A model generated the notes under the pieces. That model made no database searches. It was not told where the DNA came from and saw only the letters and a program-made list of their open reading frames with translations. 64,000 nt of DNA, taken from Hellea balneolensis DSM 19091. Lineage in GTDB: Bacteria > Pseudomonadota > Alphaproteobacteria > Caulobacterales > Maricaulaceae. Shown one piece after another: positions 58,881 through 64,000 of the stretch (positions are counted from its first letter, which is position 1; each line of letters starts with the position of its first letter). A program made the translations under genes and the position numbers. The DNA lies in assembly GCF_000428525.1 (NCBI RefSeq), contig NZ_AUAC01000002.1, forward strand, positions 558,001 to 622,000, given 5' to 3'.

Positions 58881-60238
58881 TAAGCTGTGCCCTTTTTTAA
58901 TGCCGCTACCAGCTTACCAAGGCCGACACTGTTTGATCCCTTTACCAAGACGACATCGCCCTCTTGAATTTCATCTTTGAGCGCCTGCAAAGCCGCATCC
59001 CAATCCTTGGCCCAAGCGCCTCGCATTGATTGAGGCAGGGCCCCTTTGAGCGCCCGCATACATTCGCCTGTTACAATAACGCGCGAGACTGCCGCGGCCT
59101 CTAATGGTTTTGCTAAATCTGAATGGAATTGAAGTTCATCTTTCCCCAACTCCCCCATATCCCCCAAAACGGCAAGTCGGCGCCCATGCTTGAGTCCGAG
59201 CACATTGATGGCCGCCCGCATGGATGTCGGATTTGCATTATAGCTTTCATCAATCACCGTTATTGACTTACCGTCCAATGAAAGCTTGTGCATTTCACCA
59301 CGGCCGCTTTCTGCCCTAACACCACGCAGGGCCTTGGCAGCTTTGCGAAGATCGACACCTGCAGCATAGGCCACAGCCATGCAAGCCGCGCCATTCATGA
59401 TCCAATGCTCTCCTGGCACTAGCAGTGTTACGTCAATTTGCTGCGCATTTATACGAAGGCGCGTATTGCTGCCATGCTCATGTGTTTGCGAGGTCACAAT
59501 CGTTACATCGCAATTATCGTCATGGCCGAATGTAATGACTTTTTTGCCTTTGGCTTTTCTAAGTATTTGAGGCGTATGAGGATTATCTGCATTCAAAATC
59601 AGAATGCCGTCTTCGGCAAGTCCGTCCATGATTTCTGATTTGGCATCAGCAATCGCGTCAACATTTTCGAAATGCGCCAAGTGAGCAGGCGCCACAGTTG
59701 TAATCAGTGCTATTTCAGGACTTAGCAAATTAGATAAATCGGCAAGTTCTCCGGCATGGTTCATTCCCATTTCAAAAATGCCATATTTGGAGTTGATGGG
59801 CATTCTCGCCATAGTAAGCGGGACGCCCCAATGATTATTATATGATTTGAGAGACTTATGTGTAGGTCCGAAAGCGGCAAACATGTCAGCAAGCGCTTCT
59901 TTTACGCTGGTTTTCCCAACGCTTCCCGTGACGGCGATGCGCAAGGCCTCTGACCGTTCAGTCCCAGTCCGCCCCATATCACGCAAGGCTTGTAAGCTAT
60001 CTTCGATGATGACCGCAGCACCCTCCATGGGCTTTTCAGATAGTATTCCGCCGGCGCCTTTCTCCAGAGCCATAGGTATAAAATCGTGACCATCTCGCAT
60101 ATCTTTTAACGGTACAAATAAATCTCCGGCCTGAATTGTGCGCGTATCGATAGAAATCCCGTTTACTTCAAATGGCTCTGCCGACTCGCCGCCCACGGCC
60201 CGCGTAATGTCGCCTGATGTCCAAAGCGGCTTAGACAT
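58880..60238 (-). CDS. murF: UDP-MurNAc-tripeptide D-alanyl-D-alanine ligase
   Basis: Adds D-Ala-D-Ala to the precursor. ATP loop [46 protein letters not shown] 60238 ([10 protein letters not shown]) is chosen, giving 452 aa and an eight-base overlap with murE; a longer frame to 60277 lies inside murE. Confidence 0.96.
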   Translation of the reverse strand: MSKPLWTSGDITRAVGGESAEPFEVNGISIDTRTIQAGDLFVPLKDMRDGHDFIPMALEKGAGGILSEKPMEGAAVIIEDSLQALRDMGRTGTERSEALRIAVTGSVGKTSVKEALADMFAAFGPTHKSLKSYNNHWGVPLTMARMPINSKYGIFEMGMNHAGELADLSNLLSPEIALITTVAPAHLAHFENVDAIADAKSEIMDGLAEDGILILNADNPHTPQILRKAKGKKVITFGHDDNCDVTIVTSQTHEHGSNTRLRINAQQIDVTLLVPGEHWIMNGAACMAVAYAAGVDLRKAAKALRGVRAESGRGEMHKLSLDGKSITVIDESYNANPTSMRAAINVLGLKHGRRLAVLGDMGELGKDELQFHSDLAKPLEAAAVSRVIVTGECMRALKGALPQSMRGAWAKDWDAALQALKDEIQEGDVVLVKGSNSVGLGKLVAALKKGTA

Positions 60239-61655
60239 GACCCAACTCCTTGAGCGCCCACTTGACCTGATCCACATCTGAAAACGGGATGACTTTGGTT
60301 CCGACTATTTGGCCTTGCTCATGCCCTTTTCCAGCAATGACAAGGCAGTCTTGAGGTTTCAAGCGTTTAATGCCCTCTCGGATGGCCTCGGCCCGGTCGC
60401 CAATTTCAGTTGCATCAGGACAGCCCACAAGAACGGCTTTTCGAATATTTGCCGCATCCTCATTGCGCGGATTGTCGTCAGTCACGATCACACCATCGGC
60501 TAACTTCGCCGCAACTTGTCCCATCTTGGAGCGCTTATCCGGGTCACGATCACCTCCACAGCCAAAGACGACGATCACGTCGCCCATAGTGTGAGGTCTC
60601 ACTGAACGCAGCAGCTTATCAAGACCATCTTCGGTATGAGCAAAGTCCACAAATATTGGCGCCCCGTCTTTGGTTTGCCCCGCCCGCTCCATGCGGCCTG
60701 CGACGCCGTGTAGATTTTCAAGAGCTTTAAGCGCCGTGATTTTATCGATGCCTGTGACAAGTGCCAAGCCTAAAGCAGACACAGCATTTAAGACCTGAAA
60801 TTCACCAGCGAGCGGCAGTTCAATTTTATGACGCTCACCTTCAACAACCAGTGTCACAATCTGGCTTGACGCACGCGGCATAACTTCATCAATACGGATA
60901 TCCTGACCAGACCATCCGACTTGCATGACACCTTGTCCGCGCTCTTCGCACATCTGGGCAAGGCGCTGCCCGTATGCGTCATTCGTGTTAATAACTACAG
61001 GCGCATCCGATGGCGTCAGCTCTGCAAAAAGACGAGCCTTGGCCATAAAGTAATCTTCGGCGTCACTATGATAATCAAAATGATCCTGCGTTAAGTTTGT
61101 GAAACCCGCCGCCGTGATTTTCACAGCATCCAGGCGGTATTGATCCAAGCCATGAGACGACGCCTCCATCGCAGCATGAGTCACGCCCTCATCCTTCAAT
61201 TCAGACAAAGTTTTGTGCAAGGCAACAGCGTCGGGCGTAGTGTGAGTTAAGGGACGATATCCCTTGGGTGCCTGGACCCCCAAGGTCCCAAAGCACGCAG
61301 CCTGTTTACCGGCAAAGGCCCATATTTGACGCAAAAACTCGACCGTCGAACTTTTTCCATTTGTGCCTGTCATTGCGACAAGTGTTTGGGGTTGCCCTGC
61401 GTAAAGTTTAGCAGCCATTTGTGCATAACTCAGGCGCGGCTCTGAACTCTTTAAATAAGGAACAGGCAGCTCTAAAGCTCCCGTAGAGAGGATAGCCTCA
61501 GCGCCATTTTCCAAAGCGCTTTCAATATATTTTCGGCCATCTGTTACCGTGCCAGGCAAGGCTGCAAAGACATAACCCGGCTTCACCTCACGGCTGTCAC
61601 AGGTCAAGCCCGTTACAGGGGCATCGCTTTCAAAGCCTAACTCACGCAATGTCAT
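60231..61655 (-). CDS. murE: UDP-MurNAc-dipeptide meso-diaminopimelate ligase
   Basis: Adds the third residue. The ATP loop GTNGKSSTVEFLRQ is present, and DDNPRNED carries the DNPR motif that marks meso-diaminopimelate as the substrate instead of lysine. 474 aa. Overlaps ftsI by ATGA. Confidence 0.97.
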   Translation of the reverse strand: MTLRELGFESDAPVTGLTCDSREVKPGYVFAALPGTVTDGRKYIESALENGAEAILSTGALELPVPYLKSSEPRLSYAQMAAKLYAGQPQTLVAMTGTNGKSSTVEFLRQIWAFAGKQAACFGTLGVQAPKGYRPLTHTTPDAVALHKTLSELKDEGVTHAAMEASSHGLDQYRLDAVKITAAGFTNLTQDHFDYHSDAEDYFMAKARLFAELTPSDAPVVINTNDAYGQRLAQMCEERGQGVMQVGWSGQDIRIDEVMPRASSQIVTLVVEGERHKIELPLAGEFQVLNAVSALGLALVTGIDKITALKALENLHGVAGRMERAGQTKDGAPIFVDFAHTEDGLDKLLRSVRPHTMGDVIVVFGCGGDRDPDKRSKMGQVAAKLADGVIVTDDNPRNEDAANIRKAVLVGCPDATEIGDRAEAIREGIKRLKPQDCLVIAGKGHEQGQIVGTKVIPFSDVDQVKWALKELGHV

Positions 61656-63331
61656 GGCAAGGCTTCTTCCGAAAAAGGACTCATGGCGATGGGGTCAATT
61701 CTGCGCTGAACACCGAGCATCGGCGCAATACGCTCAATCACGGCTCCGGCTGTTGGGGCGGCATTCCAACCCGCCGTGGCATATCCATATGTCCCCTCGA
61801 CGGCCTTAGGTTCATCATAAGTAATCATGACAACATATGTCGGATCTTCATAAGGAAAAGCCGCTACATATGACGTAACCAAACGCTTTTCATCATACCC
61901 CCCCATAGCAGGCTTTTCGGCCGTGCCAGTTTTGCCCATGACGCCATAGCCTTTCACACGGGACTTTTTACCCGTTCCATGAGTCACCACATAACGCATC
62001 ATATCGCGCGTGTGTCGTGATGTACTCGAAGAGAAAACCCGGCGGGGCGTAGCTGCATTAGCTGCATCACGCTTAATAAGGGTCGGCGTGACATATAAAC
62101 CATCATTAAGCGTCGCCCCAATAGCCGCTGCAAGACCCAAGGGCGTGACTGAAATACCATGCCCATAAGACACAGTCACGGTCGTCAGATCAATCCACCG
62201 GTTTTGAACTTGAGGCTTAGCGCTTTCAGCAAGCTCGAACGGCACACGATCAAATAATCCCAGAGCTTTAAGATATTGCTTTTGCTTTTCTGCACCAACC
62301 CGCAAAGCCAAAATAGCTGTACCGCGATTAGAGCTTTGCGCCAGAATGTCAGGCATTGCGAGCGGCACTTTACTGGGATGATCCTCGCGAATAAATTTAT
62401 CACGCACTTTGAAAGGCTTTTGCACCGGGTGAGGCTCCGTTAAGCTGGAAACCCCCTCCTCCAAAGCCATTGCCATGGTCAGGGGTTTAAAGACTGAACC
62501 CAAGTCATAGGTGGACATTGAGGCATGATTAAAGCGAGTTTCGGGCAATGTTGCGCCAGGATCATTCGGATCAAAATTCGGCAAACTCACCATGGAAACA
62601 ATTTCGCCAGTTTTTAGGTTCAAAACGACACCCGCATTTGAAAGAGCCTCAAAACGCTCAAGCCCTTTTTGCAACTCATCCGCGACGGCATATTGAACAC
62701 GCATATCAACTGAAAGCGCTAAAGAGGGCGCGTTTTTCTCAGCAAGCCTGTCATTAAAGGCCCGCTCCACTCCCGCCGAACCATTCAAATCTACATCCGT
62801 AAACCCGGCAATATGAGAGGCGAGGTTACCGCGCGGATATACCCTTTTTGGTTCTTGACGAAAGGCCAAACCCGGCAAACCCAAAGCGAAAACAGATTGG
62901 CGCTCCTTTGGCGTTAAGCCGCGCTCAATCCACACGAATGACCGCTTTGCCGAAAGCCTTTCGCGCAGCACATTTATGTCCAACTCTGGCCTGACCGAAA
63001 TTAACTTTTGAACAGTCTCTTCAACATTCCAAACCTTACGCGGCTCCGCATAAAGAGAGTAAGTGCTGAGGGTTGTAGCGAGAACTTCACCATTGCGATC
63101 CTTAATATCCGCCCGCGTCGTCGTGATCTCTTTGGGCAGAAGATTAGCGCCGCGCTTATCGCCAAACAGGGAAACTTCCGCCAAGCGCAAAACGACAAGC
63201 AAGAGGACGAACATAAATATGAAAGCGCCAATGCGAATACGAATTCGCCCCTCGGACACTGAGGCGAATTCATCATCCGCAACCGTCATTGTGCGAGCTT
63301 GAGGGAAGTGATCAGGCGGCGTCACGCTCAT
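61652..63331 (-). CDS. ftsI: Peptidoglycan transpeptidase FtsI (PBP3)
   Basis: Class B penicillin-binding protein of the septum. One transmembrane helix (about residues 33-52), a dimerisation domain, then the transpeptidase domain with active-site Ser in GSVFKPLTM (SxxK), SSN in AQSSNRGT and KTG in GKTGTAEKP. 559 aa. Met15 is an alternative start. Overlaps ftsL by four bases. Confidence 0.97.
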   Translation of the reverse strand: MSVTPPDHFPQARTMTVADDEFASVSEGRIRIRIGAFIFMFVLLLVVLRLAEVSLFGDKRGANLLPKEITTTRADIKDRNGEVLATTLSTYSLYAEPRKVWNVEETVQKLISVRPELDINVLRERLSAKRSFVWIERGLTPKERQSVFALGLPGLAFRQEPKRVYPRGNLASHIAGFTDVDLNGSAGVERAFNDRLAEKNAPSLALSVDMRVQYAVADELQKGLERFEALSNAGVVLNLKTGEIVSMVSLPNFDPNDPGATLPETRFNHASMSTYDLGSVFKPLTMAMALEEGVSSLTEPHPVQKPFKVRDKFIREDHPSKVPLAMPDILAQSSNRGTAILALRVGAEKQKQYLKALGLFDRVPFELAESAKPQVQNRWIDLTTVTVSYGHGISVTPLGLAAAIGATLNDGLYVTPTLIKRDAANAATPRRVFSSSTSRHTRDMMRYVVTHGTGKKSRVKGYGVMGKTGTAEKPAMGGYDEKRLVTSYVAAFPYEDPTYVVMITYDEPKAVEGTYGYATAGWNAAPTAGAVIERIAPMLGVQRRIDPIAMSPFSEEALP

Positions 63332-63696
63332 GGTTCACCTCCGTCACTTAAGGCTTCACGCTCAATAATTTTAGGCCGCAACGGAAATTCTTCCATAACA
63401 TCTTTTACGGCAAGAACATTTTTCACTTTTATCGGCTCAAGGCCCAGATGCCGTTGTGATAATTGCTTAAGACGGTCCGGACTTTCCAGATAAGCAATTT
63501 CAGCCTGAAGCACGCTAAGATTAGCTTCCTCTTGCGAGATCTGGCGCTCTAACGCGGCGGATTGCTTTCGCGCCGTTTGCGATCTTGTTTTAACATAATA
63601 AAGACCGACAGTCAGAGCGACACCAATCAAAAACAATATGAAGCCCGTCATGCGCCTGGCGGCACGAATATGAGACGGGATATAAACGCCGCTCAT
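63328..63696 (-). CDS. ftsL: Cell division protein FtsL
   Basis: Small bitopic divisome protein, 122 aa: short basic start, transmembrane helix ([20 protein letters not shown]), then a periplasmic coiled coil ([20 protein letters not shown]) and the conserved-type [17 protein letters not shown] end. Identified by architecture and its position between rsmH and ftsI; overlaps both by four bases. Confidence 0.88.
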   Translation of the reverse strand: MSGVYIPSHIRAARRMTGFILFLIGVALTVGLYYVKTRSQTARKQSAALERQISQEEANLSVLQAEIAYLESPDRLKQLSQRHLGLEPIKVKNVLAVKDVMEEFPLRPKIIEREALSDGGEP

Positions 63697-64000
63697 AATT
63701 GCGCCTCCAAATCAGATAGGTTGGACACGCGCGGCAGCAAGTCATCATCCATAGGGAATGGGACAGCTTCCGTACGAATAGCAAAACGGAGCTTCGCTGA
63801 GCGCGAGCGGGCATTTTCCGCGACTTCCGTTTTGGACGGCTTGATGACCGAACGCTTACCCTCAAGGAAACTTGGCGCAGGACCTTCATGCTTCACCTCA
63901 GGCGAGTAACGAGACCCTCCCGTGACATCACCAGCACGGCGGCGCACAAAAGACTTTACGATACGGTCTTCGAGAGAATGGAAGGTCACAACAATCAAGC
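63693..64000 (-). CDS. rsmH: 16S rRNA m4C1402 methyltransferase RsmH, partial
   Basis: C-terminal 102 residues only; the rest lies beyond the window. [20 protein letters not shown] is the conserved SAM-methyltransferase end block, and [15 protein letters not shown] is the family's C-terminal motif. First gene of the visible dcw cluster. Confidence 0.95.
   Translation of the reverse strand, partial: LIVVTFHSLEDRIVKSFVRRRAGDVTGGSRYSPEVKHEGPAPSFLEGKRSVIKPSKTEVAENARSRSAKLRFAIRTEAVPFPMDDDLLPRVSNLSDLEAQL

Overview
This window looks like the chromosome of an aquatic alphaproteobacterium of the Caulobacter/Hyphomonas/Maricaulis kind. The evidence is a divK-pleD pair, a GAAC-N7-GAAC SOS box before dinB, a TTAA-N7-TTAA (CtrA-type) box before ftsZ, a dcw cluster in the alphaproteobacterial order, a metal-ligand-less dihydroorotase next to pyrB, and carbohydrate loci that mix LacI regulators, GH3 enzymes and tryptophan-halogenase-like flavoproteins. 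No tRNA, rRNA, CRISPR array, prophage or intact insertion sequence was seen.

Layout. (1) 1-17.8 kb is a plant/algal polysaccharide locus: a LacI regulator (cut by the window edge), glucokinase, two GH3 lipoproteins, a halogenase pair, a CE2-type esterase split by an apparent frameshift, a sugar-porter transporter, a second LacI regulator and a GH3-(42-aa membrane protein)-xylB-xylA operon. Four near-identical 14-bp palindromes lie upstream of glk, both GH3 genes and the transporter and tie the locus into one likely LacI regulon that takes in and degrades beta-glucan/xylan oligosaccharides. (2) 17.9-23.3 kb holds two trimeric autotransporter adhesins in tandem, each followed by a hairpin terminator. 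(3) 23.3-34.7 kb is housekeeping: ruvX, pyrB, a pseudo-dihydroorotase, plsY, dprA, topA, rnr, a Nudix hydrolase, rpmG and a DUF4112 protein. PyrB carries an extra N-terminal helix-turn-helix domain, and a perfect 11-bp inverted repeat sits directly before its start codon. (4) 34.6-39.9 kb has the cell-cycle signalling genes pleD and divK, SOS-type dinB, a YdjM-like membrane protein, a thioredoxin-fold lipoprotein and a trypsin-like protease without a signal peptide. (5) 39.9-64.0 kb, on the minus strand, runs in transcription order rsmH(partial)-ftsL-ftsI-murE-murF-mraY-murD-ftsW-murG-murC-murB-ddl-ftsQ-ftsA-ftsZ, then lpxC-bamD-recN-ligA. It is interrupted by an A+T-rich orphan lipoprotein gene on the plus strand and by two inverted-repeat intergenic elements (ddl/murB and ftsW/murD).

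The most unusual item is the HTH-PyrB fusion with its adjacent palindrome, which suggests a biosynthetic enzyme that may act on its own gene. Other items worth following are the MITE-like element filling the ftsW-murD gap, the split CE2 esterase, the small membrane protein in the xylose operon, and the halogenase partner that lacks the catalytic Glu-Ser.
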